A stretch of DNA of 64,000 bases from Xanthomonas sp. GPE 39 (GCF_000963005.1 NZ_JZHZ01000007.1:2633138-2697137); one strand, 5' to 3'. Counted from the first letter of the stretch, positions 27,472-37,917 are shown. Numbers and translations: made by a program. Notes: a model not told the origin generated them from the letters alone.

Positions 27472-27707
27472 CCCTCACGGGTGAAGTAGAGTGCCGCAGG
27501 TCTGTCCTTCGGCTAGCGTGCATGCTACGCCCATGTCCTGGAGCGTCAAAGGTCAAACGTCACATTGCCAAGCAAGTAGTGGACAGCAACGGACAACCGA
27601 TCTTGGCGTTACCGACTTTCGACGGCTCGGCGCACGCCAGCGCGCGGTGACGACCGTCATCATCGCCATGCCACCCTCGCGCTCGCCTTTCCTTGTCGAG
27701 ATCCTTC

Positions 27708-28583
27708 ATGTCAATGCCCAGACGATTCGCGCATTCGTGCAGTTTATTGTTGTTACTGATTGCGGCCATCGCTCCGGCGCAGGCACATCGGCCAGCCACA
27801 ACGTCTACGCCGATGCCGCTCAAGGTCATGAGCTTCAATGTCCGCGTGCCGATCGATAGCGAGGGCGACAAGCGCTGGGAAGTCCGCCGCAGCGCGATGG
27901 CCGCACTGATCCGTGCGCAACATCCGGATGTGGTCGGCACCCAGGAGCTGGTCAAGCGCCAAGCGGACTATCTGGCCGCACAATTACCGAACTATCGCTG
28001 GTTCGGCCGCAGCCGCGACGGTCACGAAGACGGCGAACGCATGGGCGTGTTCTACGACCGCCATCGGCTGAAACTGCTCGCATCCGGCGACTTCTGGCTG
28101 TCAGACACACCGGAAATCCCAGGCAGCATCAGTTGGGGACATCCACTGCCACGCATGGTGAACTGGGGGCTGTTCGAGCGCATCGCCGATGGCCGCCGTT
28201 TTTATCTATTCGATACTCACCTGCCCTACCGCGAGGAAGACGAGTCGGCGCGTACCAAGGGAGCGGCCCTGATCGTGTCGCGCCTGCGGGCCTTACCGGC
28301 GAACGTGCCCGTCGTGCTGACCGGCGACTTCAACACGGTGCAGGATTCGCCGACCTACCGCACTCTGACCCAAACGCTGACCGACGCGCGGACGCAGGTA
28401 GCGCAGCCGCTGGGGCCGGAAGCCACGTTCCATGACTTCAGCGGACACCCGGATCGCCGCATCGACTGGATTTTCACCCGCGGACTGCATGCCACCCACT
28501 ACGCCACGCTGGATGCGCGACCGCAGGGACATTGGCCGTCGGATCATTTTCCGGTGATTGCCGAGTTCGCCTGGACGCCCTGA
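27708..28583 (+). CDS. Secreted endonuclease/exonuclease/phosphatase-family protein
   Basis: About 291 aa from the ATG at 27708, preferred over a TTG at 27693. A signal peptide (CSLLLLLIAAIAPAQAH) precedes an EEP domain: KVMSFNVRV, DVVGTQELVKRQ with the metal-binding Glu, YLFDTHLPY, VVLTGDFNT, RRIDWIFTRG and the catalytic His in WPSDHFPVIAEF. Members cleave phosphodiesters in nucleic acids, lipids or inositol phosphates; the short length and export fit an extracytoplasmic phosphodiesterase. Convergent with prc. Confidence 0.88.
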   Translation: MSMPRRFAHSCSLLLLLIAAIAPAQAHRPATTSTPMPLKVMSFNVRVPIDSEGDKRWEVRRSAMAALIRAQHPDVVGTQELVKRQADYLAAQLPNYRWFGRSRDGHEDGERMGVFYDRHRLKLLASGDFWLSDTPEIPGSISWGHPLPRMVNWGLFERIADGRRFYLFDTHLPYREEDESARTKGAALIVSRLRALPANVPVVLTGDFNTVQDSPTYRTLTQTLTDARTQVAQPLGPEATFHDFSGHPDRRIDWIFTRGLHATHYATLDARPQGHWPSDHFPVIAEFAWTP

Positions 28584-28653
28584 TCCAGGTCGCTGGCGCG
28601 CCAGCGCGCATCGCATCGGATTGCAAGCGCATCCATTCGCACCAGCACACAGC

Positions 28654-28693
28654 CACAAAAAACGCGCCACCGCTGAGCAATGGCGCGTTTGTG
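28654..28693 (-). terminator. Bidirectional terminator between EEP gene and prc
   Basis: AAACGCGCCA (28660-28669) pairs with TGGCGCGTTT (28681-28690). On the minus strand six Ts follow, an efficient terminator for prc; on the plus strand TTTG follows, weaker, for the EEP gene. Confidence 0.8.
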
Positions 28694-28717
28694 CCGACGT
28701 GGCGATGAAGCCTCGCG

Positions 28718-30895
28718 TCAGTCAGCCCAGCGTCCCGGGCCGGTGGATTGCGGCAGCACTTGCGCCGACAACGGATGATCCTTTTCCAGCAGGTTCACCG
28801 CATCGGCCAGGATCGATGCCGATTCGCGCAGCAACGGGTCTGGACGCTTGTCGACCAGCTTCTCGCGCGCGGCATCCTTGACGATGTCGCGCTCGTTGCC
28901 GGTCAAGCCGTCGTCGCTGCTATCGTCGGCCAGAGGATCCAGCGGCAGGCCGAGCTGCTTGCGGATCTGCTGGCGTTGCTTGCGCTGCACGTCCTGCTTC
29001 TCGCGTTCGGCGCGGCGCTCGGCCTCGTTGAGCACGACGTACTTTTTGGCGGCCTCGGCACGGAACTGGCGCACGTCCTCTTCCCACCACTGGAATTCCT
29101 TTTCATTGGCGATGCGACTGGTGTGCAACGCCTCCAGCTTCGGCAACAACGCAGCGAAATTGCCGTACTGCGTGTGCGGCACCGCAGCGATGCGACTCCA
29201 CGGCAAGGCGTTGTCGTAGGTGCTCTCGCCGAACTCGGTGGCATCGACGCTGGCCGGGAAGGCGATGTCCGGCACCACGCCCTTATGCTGAGTACTGCTG
29301 CCACTGATACGGAAGAACTGGGCGATGGTCAATTTGACCTGACCGAAGCGGTCGGTCTGGTTGGCTGGCCAGCGATCCAGATCGACAATGTTCTGCACCG
29401 TGCCCTTGCCGAAGCTGGTCTCGCCAATCACCAGGCCACGCCCATAATCCTGGATGGCACCGGCGAAGATCTCCGATGCCGAAGCCGAACCGCGGTTGAT
29501 GAGGACCGCCAGCGGACCATCCCAGGCCACGGCAGGATTCTGATCGCTGTTGACGGTGACGCGGCCACCGGATTCGCGCACCTGCACCACCGGGCCTTGC
29601 TCGATGAACAAGCCGGTCAGTTCGATCGCCTCATCCAGCGAACCGCCGCCGTTATTGCGTAAATCCAGCACCACCCCATCGAGCTTGTCGGCCTTGAAGC
29701 CGGCCAACAGCTTGGCCACATCGCGGGTCGCCGAGGCGTAGTCCTTGGCATTGCGACGGCGGCCTTCGAAGTCCTGGTAGAACGCCGGCAGCTTAATGAC
29801 ACCGATACGCCGCGCCGGCTCGCCATCCTTCGCCGGCAGGGTCATGGTCTCGCCCTTGGCGGCTTGCTCGGCCAAACGCACCTTCCGCCGGGTCAGCACG
29901 ACCTGACGATGCTTGCCGTCCACGCCGGCCTCGGCCGGAATGTATTCCAGGCGCACCTGCGTGTCTTTGTTGCCACGGATCTTGGCCACGACATCATCAA
30001 TGCGCCAGCCGATCACGTCCTCGATCGGGCCAGTCTTGCCTTGACCAACGCCGACGATGCGATCACCCGGCTTGAGCGTGCCATCCAGCGCCACCGGACC
30101 ACCCGGGATGACCTCGCGGATCACCACCAGGTCGTCCTGCTTCTGCAACTGCGCGCCGATGCCTTCCAGCGACAACGACATCTGCTGATTGAAATTCTCG
30201 GCGGTGCGCGGAGTGAAATAGTCGGTGTGCGGATCGACAGTGTTGGTATAAGCGTTCATGAAGAGCTGGAACACGTCCTCGCTTTTCAGTTCCTTGACCG
30301 AATCGGCGAGGTTCGCGTAGCGCTTGTCCAGGGTCTTGCGGATGTCCTCGGACTTCTTGCCGGCAAGTTTGAGCCGCAACCAGTCGTTCATCACCGATTT
30401 GCGCCACAGCGCATCCAGTTCTTGATCGTCCTTGGCCCACGGCGCGTTCTTGCGGTCGTAATCGAATTTCTCGTTGCCCTCGAAATTGAAATCCTGTTTG
30501 AGCAACTTGCGCGCGTAGGCAATGCGCTGGTCCACGCGCTGCCGGTAGACGGCGAAGATATCGAACGCCGGTTCGAGCTCGCCGGAAGCGATGCTGGCAC
30601 CGAGATTGTCCTGGAACCCGGCGAACTTATCGACGTCGGCCTGGGTGAAGAACTGCTTGCTGCCGTCCAGGGACTCCAGATATTTCTTGAAGACTTCCTT
30701 CGACGTCGCCTCGTCGAGCGCGCGTGGGCGATAGGCATAGCGACTATCAGACAGCAAGCCATAGACCAACTTGGACGTGGTGGACTGGGCAGCAGTGGCG
30801 GCGGCCGGCAAGGCCGGTGCCTCGGTACGGGCGAACAACGCCAGCGGTGCGGTCAGCGCAAACGCCAGCAGGAAGGCGGGAGCTTTGAATTTCAT
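28718..30895 (-). CDS. prc: Tail-specific (carboxy-terminal processing) periplasmic protease
   Basis: 725 aa, the E. coli Prc/Tsp size. Signal peptide MKFKAPAFLLAFALTAPL.. ; helical N-terminal domain; PDZ domain (~245-335, GIGAQLQKQDDLVVIREV, GGPVALDGTLKPGDRIVGVG as two motifs); S41 protease core with LRNNGGGSLDEA, the nucleophile Ser in NRGSASASEIFAGA and the general-base Lys in TSFGKGTVQN; C-terminal DUF3340 region rich in charged residues. It trims or degrades periplasmic proteins with exposed C termini, including peptidoglycan hydrolases in other bacteria. Many cell-wall enzymes follow on the same strand, but they are separate transcripts. Confidence 0.95.
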   Translation of the reverse strand: MKFKAPAFLLAFALTAPLALFARTEAPALPAAATAAQSTTSKLVYGLLSDSRYAYRPRALDEATSKEVFKKYLESLDGSKQFFTQADVDKFAGFQDNLGASIASGELEPAFDIFAVYRQRVDQRIAYARKLLKQDFNFEGNEKFDYDRKNAPWAKDDQELDALWRKSVMNDWLRLKLAGKKSEDIRKTLDKRYANLADSVKELKSEDVFQLFMNAYTNTVDPHTDYFTPRTAENFNQQMSLSLEGIGAQLQKQDDLVVIREVIPGGPVALDGTLKPGDRIVGVGQGKTGPIEDVIGWRIDDVVAKIRGNKDTQVRLEYIPAEAGVDGKHRQVVLTRRKVRLAEQAAKGETMTLPAKDGEPARRIGVIKLPAFYQDFEGRRRNAKDYASATRDVAKLLAGFKADKLDGVVLDLRNNGGGSLDEAIELTGLFIEQGPVVQVRESGGRVTVNSDQNPAVAWDGPLAVLINRGSASASEIFAGAIQDYGRGLVIGETSFGKGTVQNIVDLDRWPANQTDRFGQVKLTIAQFFRISGSSTQHKGVVPDIAFPASVDATEFGESTYDNALPWSRIAAVPHTQYGNFAALLPKLEALHTSRIANEKEFQWWEEDVRQFRAEAAKKYVVLNEAERRAEREKQDVQRKQRQQIRKQLGLPLDPLADDSSDDGLTGNERDIVKDAAREKLVDKRPDPLLRESASILADAVNLLEKDHPLSAQVLPQSTGPGRWAD

Positions 30896-31140
30896 CTAGG
30901 GACTCTCGGCACCAGGCCGTCAGGAGGGGCAGCACATCGCGTCAGACAACACGACAGTGGAGCAAGTTGCAGGCCGTGTCACCTATTCCTGAACCAGACT
31001 AGCCGCCTGTGTGCGCAGAAATGTGAACGGCACCGGTGCAGGACGTGCGGATGCGGATGTCGGAACGGGGAACGAAAGGACACGGCGACAACGCGCGCCG
31101 CTTCACCGACACGCGAAGGAGGGAAAGCAGATCGCCGTGC

Positions 31141-32151
31141 TCAAGCAGCGACGCCGGCACCGGCAGCCTGACGATCGGCATGGTAAGAGGAGCGCACCAT
31201 CGGACCAGACGCCACGTGACTGAAACCCAGCGCGTTGCCGTAGTCCTCCAACGCCTTGTACTCCTCCGGCGTCCAGTAGCGCATGACCGGATGATGATGG
31301 GCGGTCGGTTGCAGATACTGGCCGATGGTGACCATGTCCACGTCGTGCGCACGCAAGTCGCGCAGCGTGGCCTGGACCTGCTCCAGGGTTTCGCCCAGGC
31401 CGAGCATGATGCCGGATTTGGTGGCGATGGCCGGGTGTTGCGCTTTGAACTTCTGCAACAAGGTCAGCGACCACTGGTAATCGGCACCGGGGCGCACGTT
31501 CGGATACAGCTCCGGCACCGTCTCGATGTTGTGGTTGAACACATCCGGCGGATGCGTCGCCAGGATCTCCAGCGCACGTTCCATCCGGCCTTTGCCACGA
31601 AAATCCGGGGTGAGGATTTCGATACGAGTGGCCGGCGCTGCGGCGCGGATCGCGCCAATGCAATCGGCAAAGTGCTGGGCACCACCATCGCGCAGGTCGT
31701 CGCGATCCACGCTGGTCACCACCACGTACTTCAACCCCATATCGGCCACGGTCTGCGCCAGACTCGCCGGCTCGCCGGCATCCGGCGGCTTGGGCCGGCC
31801 GTGGGCGACGTCGCAGAACGAGCACCGGCGCGTGCACACCTCGCCCAGGATCATGAACGTAGCAGTGCCGTGACTGAAGCATTCGTGGATGTTCGGACAA
31901 CTGGCTTCTTCGCAGACGGTGACCAGACGGTTCTCGCGCAGCTTGGCCTTGAGCGTCTGCACCGCATTGCCGGAAGGCAGGCGCACGCGAATCCACGACG
32001 GCTTGCGCAACACCGGCGCATCGGCAAATTGCACTGGCGAACGGGCGATCTTGTCTTCGCCCAATTGCTTGACTCCGGCCTGCAACGGCGCAGATGCGCT
32101 ATCGCCGGAGAGAACCTGCAAGGGAATGCTGCGTGCGCTGGGCTGGGTCAT
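31141..32151 (-). CDS. lipA: Lipoyl synthase
   Basis: 336 aa. Radical-SAM enzyme inserting two sulfurs into octanoyl groups on lipoyl domains. Both clusters are seen: the auxiliary [12 protein letters not shown] set and the radical [13 protein letters not shown] (CxxxCxxC). The C-terminal RSSYHAD motif with the cluster-liganding Ser (RSSYHA) is intact. It lies 14 bp after lipB and forms with it and ybeD a lipoate operon. Confidence 0.96.
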   Translation of the reverse strand: MTQPSARSIPLQVLSGDSASAPLQAGVKQLGEDKIARSPVQFADAPVLRKPSWIRVRLPSGNAVQTLKAKLRENRLVTVCEEASCPNIHECFSHGTATFMILGEVCTRRCSFCDVAHGRPKPPDAGEPASLAQTVADMGLKYVVVTSVDRDDLRDGGAQHFADCIGAIRAAAPATRIEILTPDFRGKGRMERALEILATHPPDVFNHNIETVPELYPNVRPGADYQWSLTLLQKFKAQHPAIATKSGIMLGLGETLEQVQATLRDLRAHDVDMVTIGQYLQPTAHHHPVMRYWTPEEYKALEDYGNALGFSHVASGPMVRSSYHADRQAAGAGVAA

Positions 32152-32165
32152 GGCGTGGTCGGCGA

Positions 32166-32858
32166 TCAGGGCGCGTGCGTGAGCGTGAGGTCGGGCAAAG
32201 CGTCGAGCGGTTGCAGCATCAGTCCGAATTGGCGAGCCAAGTGAGCTAGCAGAACCGGGGTGACCGCCTGCATGCCAGAAGGACCGCCCAAGTCTAACAC
32301 CGCAGTCACCTGCAGGCCTTGATAGCCACAGGGATTGATCCGGCGGAACGGCTCCAGGTCCATCGCCACATTGAACGACAGGCCGTGGAAGCTGCAGCCG
32401 CGGCGCACGCGGATGCCGAGCGCGGCGACCTTGGCGTCACCGACGTAGACGCCTGGGGCGCCGTCGCGGCGTTCGCCCAGAATGTTCCATGTATCCAGCG
32501 TATCGATGATGGCCTGCTCGATCCGGCACACATACTCGCGCACGCCAAGCCCCAGGCGGCGCAGGTCGAGCAGCGGGTACACCACCAACTGGCCGGGGCC
32601 GTGATAAGTGACCTGGCCGCCGCGATCCACATGCAACACCGGGATATCGCCCGGTGCCAGCACGTGTTCGGGCTTGCCGGCCTGGCCGAGCGTGAACACC
32701 GGCTCGTGTTCGACCACCCATAACTCATCGGCGCTGGACGCGTCGCGGGCATCGGTGAAGCGCTGCATCGCCCGCCACACTGGTTCGTAGGGCTGGCGAC
32801 CGAGGTCGCGCACCGCACATGGCAGGAGCGCGGGCGCGCGGGTGGTTACAGCGTCCAC
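32166..32858 (-). CDS. lipB: Lipoyl(octanoyl) transferase
   Basis: About 230 aa from a GTG at 32858; an ATG at 32972 would run deep into ybeD and is unlikely. LipB moves octanoate from acyl carrier protein to lipoyl domains. Motifs [33 protein letters not shown] (as two parts), the catalytic Lys in [14 protein letters not shown] and the Cys in [12 protein letters not shown] are present. The start overlaps the ybeD stop by 13 bases, showing translational coupling. Confidence 0.93.
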   Translation of the reverse strand: MDAVTTRAPALLPCAVRDLGRQPYEPVWRAMQRFTDARDASSADELWVVEHEPVFTLGQAGKPEHVLAPGDIPVLHVDRGGQVTYHGPGQLVVYPLLDLRRLGLGVREYVCRIEQAIIDTLDTWNILGERRDGAPGVYVGDAKVAALGIRVRRGCSFHGLSFNVAMDLEPFRRINPCGYQGLQVTAVLDLGGPSGMQAVTPVLLAHLARQFGLMLQPLDALPDLTLTHAP

Positions 32859-33121
32859 TTCACTTCCGGATGCCCGCGCAGCAGGGCGTGTGCCGCGTCG
32901 TATTGGGCACGATCCATAGCGCGGAACGCGATCCGCACCGAGACGTACTTGCCATTGGAGGAATATTGCCAACTGATGCGTTCGTCCAGCACCTCCACAC
33001 CGGCAGTGGCCAGCAGGCGCGGCAGCTCCGATTCCAAGCCAGCGCTGGCGGCTCCCATCGCGCTTAATTCGAAGACGCCAGGAAACTGGAAGCCATGAGG
33101 TTGATCGGAAACGGTGTCCAT
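32846..33121 (-). CDS. ybeD: YbeD/DUF493 family protein
   Basis: 92 aa (28% of lipoate operons' first gene size) from the ATG at 33121, [20 protein letters not shown]. The DUF493 fold resembles an ACT-like regulatory domain; motifs [10 protein letters not shown] and [13 protein letters not shown] are typical. Always near lipB in many proteobacteria, function unproven but probably regulatory for lipoylation or LipB. Overlaps lipB by 13 bases. Confidence 0.88.
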   Translation of the reverse strand: MDTVSDQPHGFQFPGVFELSAMGAASAGLESELPRLLATAGVEVLDERISWQYSSNGKYVSVRIAFRAMDRAQYDAAHALLRGHPEVKWTL

Positions 33122-33364
33122 CTGCGCATTATCGGGCCGCGCGCTGGCAAACCCAAGGCCACGCCACGCAATGACCAGGTGCAAGATGAGATTCGATGGA
33201 CCATCAGAGCCGCACCACGGCACATTCGCCCTGTGAAGACGCATCTCAACACGGGCATCGCACTGCGCGTGGGGATTGGAAACGGCAACGATTTCCGTTG
33301 CAAAAACGGCTTACGCCACGCAAACGCTCAAATCAGACGCCTATTTGGCACACAGGCCATCACG

Positions 33365-33392
33365 AAAAAGCCGGCGTCACCGCCGGCTTTTT
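33365..33392 (-). terminator. Rho-independent terminator of dacC
   Basis: AAAAAGCCGGCG (33365-33376) pairs perfectly with CGCCGGCTTTTT (33381-33392), loop TCAC. Five Ts on both strands make it bidirectional. It is six bases past the dacC stop. Confidence 0.9.
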
Positions 33393-33397
33393 CCCAT

Positions 33398-34606
33398 TCA
33401 GGCCGATTCCCACCACATCCATAAGCTGTCCCACAGACGCTTGAAGAAACCCGCCTCGTCGACTGCTTTCAGCGCCACCAGTGGCGCCTGTACGACCACC
33501 TTGCCGTCCAACGTCACCCTGACCGTACCGATCGCCTGACCTTGTTTGATCGGCGCCATCAGGGTCTTGGGCACATCGATCGACGGTTTCAACTCGCTGT
33601 AGCGGCCACGCGGCACGCTGACCAACAGCGGCTGCGCCACACCCAACAGCACCTGTTTTTCGGTCCCCTTCCACACCCGCTGCTGCGCAACCTGCTTGCC
33701 CGGTTCGTATAGACGGTGCGTTTCGAAGAAGCGGAACCCCCAGTTCAACAACGCCAGACTGTCCTCGGCACGTTGCTTCTCGGAGCTGTCGCCCATCACC
33801 ACCGCGACCAGACGCTGGTCGCCACGCTGGGCAGAGCTGAGCAGGCAATAGCCGGCTTCGGAGGTGTGACCGGTCTTGATACCGTCCACGCTGGGGTCGC
33901 GCCACAACAGCAGGTTGCGGTTGGGCTGGGTGATGTCGCCGACGCGGAATTCCTTGATCTTGTTGTAGGCATAGGTTTCCGGATAGTCGCGCACCATTGC
34001 ACGCCCCAGCAAGGCCAGATCGTAGGCGGTGGTGTAGTGGCCCTCGGCCGATAAGCCGTGCGCATTGACGAAGTGCGAACCGGTCATGCCGATCTTCGCG
34101 GCATAGTTGTTCATCAGATTGGCGAACGCCTCTTCGCTGCCAGCGGTATGTTCGGCCAGCGCGATCGCCGCGTCGTTACCGGACTGCACCGCCATGCCCT
34201 TTTCCATGTCTTCCAGGCGCGCGGTCTGGTTGACCGGGAAGCCGCTGTAGCTGCCGTCGGTACCGGCACCGCCCTCGCGCCAGGCGCGCTCGCTCAGCAT
34301 GACCTGATCGTCGCGCTTGATCTTGCCCTGCTTCAATTCCGCTGCCACCACATAGGAGGTCATCACCTTGGTGATGCTGGCCGGGGCCACGCGCAGGTGT
34401 TCGTTTTCGCCGGCCAGCACCTGGCCGGTGGCGTAGTCCATCAATACCCAGGCTTTGGACACGGCAGGTTTGGGCGCGGGCGGGATCGCCACAGTGGCAG
34501 GCGCAATGGCGGCGGCAGGCGGCGCAGGCACCGGGCCTGGGGTCTGCGCGGAAACCATGCCAACGGCGAAGGTCGCCAGGGCGGCGACGGCGAAGCGGAA
34601 TTTCAT
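33398..34606 (-). CDS. dacC: D-alanyl-D-alanine carboxypeptidase (PBP5/6 family)
   Basis: 402 aa. Signal peptide ends near VSAQT; a short Pro/Ala linker follows. The S11 catalytic motifs are complete: S77-I-T-K80 in APASITKVM, SGN in VQSGNDAAIAL and KTG in GIKTGHTSEAGY. The C-terminal beta domain and an amphipathic end (FFKRLWDSLWMWW) anchor it on the periplasmic face. It removes the terminal D-Ala from peptidoglycan pentapeptides. Own terminator at 33365. Confidence 0.94.
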   Translation of the reverse strand: MKFRFAVAALATFAVGMVSAQTPGPVPAPPAAAIAPATVAIPPAPKPAVSKAWVLMDYATGQVLAGENEHLRVAPASITKVMTSYVVAAELKQGKIKRDDQVMLSERAWREGGAGTDGSYSGFPVNQTARLEDMEKGMAVQSGNDAAIALAEHTAGSEEAFANLMNNYAAKIGMTGSHFVNAHGLSAEGHYTTAYDLALLGRAMVRDYPETYAYNKIKEFRVGDITQPNRNLLLWRDPSVDGIKTGHTSEAGYCLLSSAQRGDQRLVAVVMGDSSEKQRAEDSLALLNWGFRFFETHRLYEPGKQVAQQRVWKGTEKQVLLGVAQPLLVSVPRGRYSELKPSIDVPKTLMAPIKQGQAIGTVRVTLDGKVVVQAPLVALKAVDEAGFFKRLWDSLWMWWESA

Positions 34607-34759
34607 CTAGAACGACTCCTGGCAGGCCTGAAGGCCGATAGTTAACGGTGCATTGTAGGACGAGGCACCGCCGTGGCAGCGCGGACACCAGGCGGCGTTA
34701 AGCCATTGGCAATGGCAACAGCCACCAAGACGCCGCGACCGATGCCACAGCGCCGCACC

Positions 34760-36187
34760 TCAATCTTTCACAATCTGTGGCCGCTCGAAGCCGAGTCCGG
34801 CGATACGCGCGGCCAACTCGGCAGCACTGCTGTGATCTCCGGCCGCGACCCGCAGACGCCACAATGTCCGCCCGCCGGAAACGATGTCGCTGATGCTGCC
34901 ACCGACGATGCCCGCAGACACCAACTGCGACAGCGCGCGATTGGCATTCTCCCGGCTGGCGAAGCTGGCGACCTGCAGCAGGATGCCGAGCGGCCCGCGC
35001 GAAGATGTCGCTTGGGCAGACGGGTGCGACTCAGCGGCATGGACCGGCGCGGCAACGGCAGGCGTTGCGATGGCGGCGCCGGTCCTGGTGCTGGACACTG
35101 CAGCCACAACTGCGGGCGCACTGGCAGTCGTCACGGCTGGAGCCCTACGTGCCGGGTCCGGAACGGCGACAGCCACGCTGGATTGTTGGAGCGTGGTCGG
35201 CTTACCGGTGGCGACATGCACGCCGTGCGACTTCATCCAGTCATCGAAATGATCGGCATTGGCAGGGATGTTGGCGTCGGCCTTGACCCGGTAACGCCAA
35301 CGTTCGCCCTCTGGCACCGCGGCGACAGCCGCCGCGGTGGCCGCAGCGGCAGGCGGGGCCGCAACCACGCTCGACCTGGACGGCAGGGTCTTGACTAGAT
35401 TGTCCATGTCCGCCGCACGTCGCACCGCAGCGGCCTCGGCAGGGCGGGCGCTAGCCAACACGGTGGCGGCCGGCCGATCGCTGTGACGTCTGGCAAGCAG
35501 GTCGCCGTTGTCGGCCGGAGTCAGTCCACGTACCTCCACCCGACCAGTGCCCTTGCCGGTGATGCCGAGCTTGACCGCCGCCGCATAGCTCAGATCGATG
35601 AGGCGGTCATCGTGGAAGGGGCCGCGGTCGTTGATCCGCACCACCACCGATGCACCGTTGTCGATATTGGTGACCAGAGCGAAGCTGGGCAATGGCAGAG
35701 TCTTGTGCGCGGCGGTGAAGGCATACATGTCGTAGACCTCCCGATTCGAGGTCAACCGGCCATGGAATTTGTTGCCGTAATACGAGGCGGTGCCCCGTTC
35801 GACATAACTGTGCGGATCGTCGATGACGGTGTACGCGCGGCCCAGCACCATGTAGGGGGAGCGGTTGCCGATCACCGAGCGTGGCTCGTCAGTGACCAGC
35901 GGCTCGGGAATGCAGGCGACGTTGGGCACCTCATCGGGCGTGCTGTCGCGTACACCGGGCGCGTACAGTCCGCCAGCGGTGTAGTTGCCGCGTTTGGATA
36001 GGTCTTCCTTGGCCGGCGCGTAGGGCGAGGTCACGGGACAACCAGTAGCGATATGCACCGGCCCGCGACCTTCGACTTTGATCCCGGGAACCTTGCTGCC
36101 TACGGTCTTCTTCGGGGCGCTACTGCAAGCGGCCAACGCCAGGAAAGCGACGACAGGGGCGATGCGGAGCAGCGCGTGCGGATTCAT
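34760..36187 (-). CDS. rlpA: RlpA-family septal ring lytic transglycosylase with SPOR domain
   Basis: 475 aa. Lipobox FLALAACSS makes it an outer-membrane lipoprotein. The double-psi beta-barrel RlpA domain (~125-220) has GTASYYGNKFHGRLTSN, the catalytic-type Asp in VVRINDRGPFHDDRLIDLS as two segments. A long Ala/Pro/Val linker (~230-395) leads to a C-terminal SPOR domain (~400-475, LLQVASFASRENANRALSQL) that binds denuded glycan at the septum. Its ATG overlaps the mltB stop by four bases, so the two lytic enzymes are translated together. Confidence 0.93.
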   Translation of the reverse strand: MNPHALLRIAPVVAFLALAACSSAPKKTVGSKVPGIKVEGRGPVHIATGCPVTSPYAPAKEDLSKRGNYTAGGLYAPGVRDSTPDEVPNVACIPEPLVTDEPRSVIGNRSPYMVLGRAYTVIDDPHSYVERGTASYYGNKFHGRLTSNREVYDMYAFTAAHKTLPLPSFALVTNIDNGASVVVRINDRGPFHDDRLIDLSYAAAVKLGITGKGTGRVEVRGLTPADNGDLLARRHSDRPAATVLASARPAEAAAVRRAADMDNLVKTLPSRSSVVAAPPAAAATAAAVAAVPEGERWRYRVKADANIPANADHFDDWMKSHGVHVATGKPTTLQQSSVAVAVPDPARRAPAVTTASAPAVVAAVSSTRTGAAIATPAVAAPVHAAESHPSAQATSSRGPLGILLQVASFASRENANRALSQLVSAGIVGGSISDIVSGGRTLWRLRVAAGDHSSAAELAARIAGLGFERPQIVKD

Positions 36188-37317
36188 GCCGGCGGTAATT
36201 CCTTCCCGGCGATGGCCTGGGACAGTTGGTAAACCGCCATCGCATACATTTTGGAAGCGTTGTAGCGGGTGATCGCGTAGTAATTCTGGAAGCCCAACCA
36301 GTACTGCTTGCCGGTACTACCGTCGAGTGTGATCGGGGTAGCGGTGGTACCGGTGGGGACTGGCACATTCGGCGTGTAGCCACGCGCGGCCAGGTCGGCC
36401 ATGGTGTATATCGGTTTCCAATCGCTCGGATTGAATTCCTCGGCGCCAGCGCGCAGCGTGGCCGGCACGGCGACCAGCCCACCGCGCACCCAGCCACCTT
36501 TCTTGACGAAGTAGTTGGCAATGGAGGCGAACGCGTCGCTGTAGCTGCTGAACAAATTACGCTGGCCATCGCCATCGCCATCGACCGCGTACTGGCGGTA
36601 GCTGGAGGGCATGAACTGACCAAAACCCATGGCACCTGCGTAGCTACCGATCAGCGTGGTGATATCAAGGTGTTCCTCGTGGGCCAGCGCGAACAATTGG
36701 CCGAGTTCATCGCGGAAATACAGTTCGCGGCGCACTTCGCGCTCGAGATTGGCCGGGTCGCCGCTGCGCGGATAGCGGAAGGCTAGCGTGTACAAAGCAT
36801 CCAGCACGCGGTACTTGCCGACGTTCTTACCGTAGCTGGTCTCCACGCCGATGATCGCAACGATGATCTCGGCCGGCACGCCAGTACGCGCCTGGACACG
36901 CAGGAGTGCGTCGCGATGATCGGCCAGGAAGGCACGGCCGCCATCGATCCGCGCCTGGGTGATGAACATCGGCCGGTATTCGCTCCACGGTTTGACCCGC
37001 TCGGCCGGGCGCGACATCGCCGCCACGATCGCATCCTTGAACTGCGCCTGCGCCAGAGTCGCCTCGATCTGCGCAGGATTCAGGCCGTACTTGGCTGCGG
37101 TATCGCGCACGAAGTTCGCGCGGGCAGTCTCCAATGGCACCGGGGTCAGATCCACCGACGGCGCCTGCAGCACTTCGGGTGCGGCTTCAGCAGGCGTTGC
37201 CTGACGCAGGGCCGGCTGCGGCGTGCTGGCCTGTGGCGGGGACGGTGACGGCTTGGGCTGGGTCGCGCATGCGACCAAGCCGAGCGTAAGCAGGCACATC
37301 AGCGAGCTTCGAATCAT
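36184..37317 (-). CDS. mltB: Membrane-bound lytic murein transglycosylase B
   Basis: 377 aa, lipobox LGLVACATQ. The SLT/MltB domain spans ~65-370 with the catalytic Glu in IGVETSYGKN and the MltB motifs AFASIANYFVKKGGW and GQFMPSSYRQYAVDGDGDG split in two. It cleaves glycan strands forming 1,6-anhydromuropeptides. First gene of the mltB-rlpA pair. A Pro-rich linker follows the lipobox. Confidence 0.94.
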   Translation of the reverse strand: MIRSSLMCLLTLGLVACATQPKPSPSPPQASTPQPALRQATPAEAAPEVLQAPSVDLTPVPLETARANFVRDTAAKYGLNPAQIEATLAQAQFKDAIVAAMSRPAERVKPWSEYRPMFITQARIDGGRAFLADHRDALLRVQARTGVPAEIIVAIIGVETSYGKNVGKYRVLDALYTLAFRYPRSGDPANLEREVRRELYFRDELGQLFALAHEEHLDITTLIGSYAGAMGFGQFMPSSYRQYAVDGDGDGQRNLFSSYSDAFASIANYFVKKGGWVRGGLVAVPATLRAGAEEFNPSDWKPIYTMADLAARGYTPNVPVPTGTTATPITLDGSTGKQYWLGFQNYYAITRYNASKMYAMAVYQLSQAIAGKELPPA

Positions 37318-37407
37318 CGCGGCAGACTACCAGACTCAAGATGAATTTTTGCCAATAATGCTATGAAACAAAAGAACTTTACCCCAGGTCAAGTGCATCC
37401 GCAGCAT

Positions 37408-37784
37408 TCATGCCGGTGGCGCTCGGGCGCGATCCCGGAGCAAGGTGTCGCCCTGCACCGCACCGCCCTTGCCCTTCGGCACGCCTTGCGCATTGCGTCC
37501 GTTGACCACGATCTTGCTGAAGGCCGTCACCATCGCACTGCGGTCGCCGCCGCACAGCGGATTGATTACCAACGGTTTAACAACACCCAACAGACAGGTA
37601 TTGCGATAAGTGACCTCGCACACCGGGCCGCGCTTGGCCAGACCAATCTTGATGCGCAGGCCGTGCCAGGTCCGTGTCCAAAGGACGCGCAACGATCGAA
37701 TGCGGCCTGGATATGCGTGGTATCCGGCTCATGCCCATCCAACACATCGGCAAAGACGCGCTGCTCCGGCTGCAGTGTGGCCAA
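37408..37784 (-). pseudogene. Frameshifted conserved hypothetical gene
   Basis: Two minus-strand frames join into one protein-like sequence: first TLQPEQRVFADVLDGHEPD (from about 37784), then after a shift near 37690 TWHGLRIKIGLAKRGPVCEV, CEVTYRNTCLL, INPLCGGDRSAMVTAFSKI and NAQGVPKGKGGAVQGDTLL to a stop at 37408. A TAG lies in frame just above 37784. Codon use is core-like. I read it as a broken copy of a secreted or exported conserved protein with several cysteines; family not recognised. Confidence 0.55.
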
Positions 37785-37917
37785 CAGCGGCTACGCGCAG
37801 GTCTCGGGAATGGACGGCTAGACAACCGCGCGACTATCGCCTGCGACCGCGCATGCCGGGCGTGCGGCCAGCAGCGCCACCCGATCAGGCACAGTGTCTG
37901 CAGGTGGGACCATCACA

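Noticed and set aside
30899-31171. Plus-strand open frame (from 29864) opposite prc that runs into the lipA side
   Set aside because: Shadow frame of prc and intergenic DNA; no motif or ribosome site.
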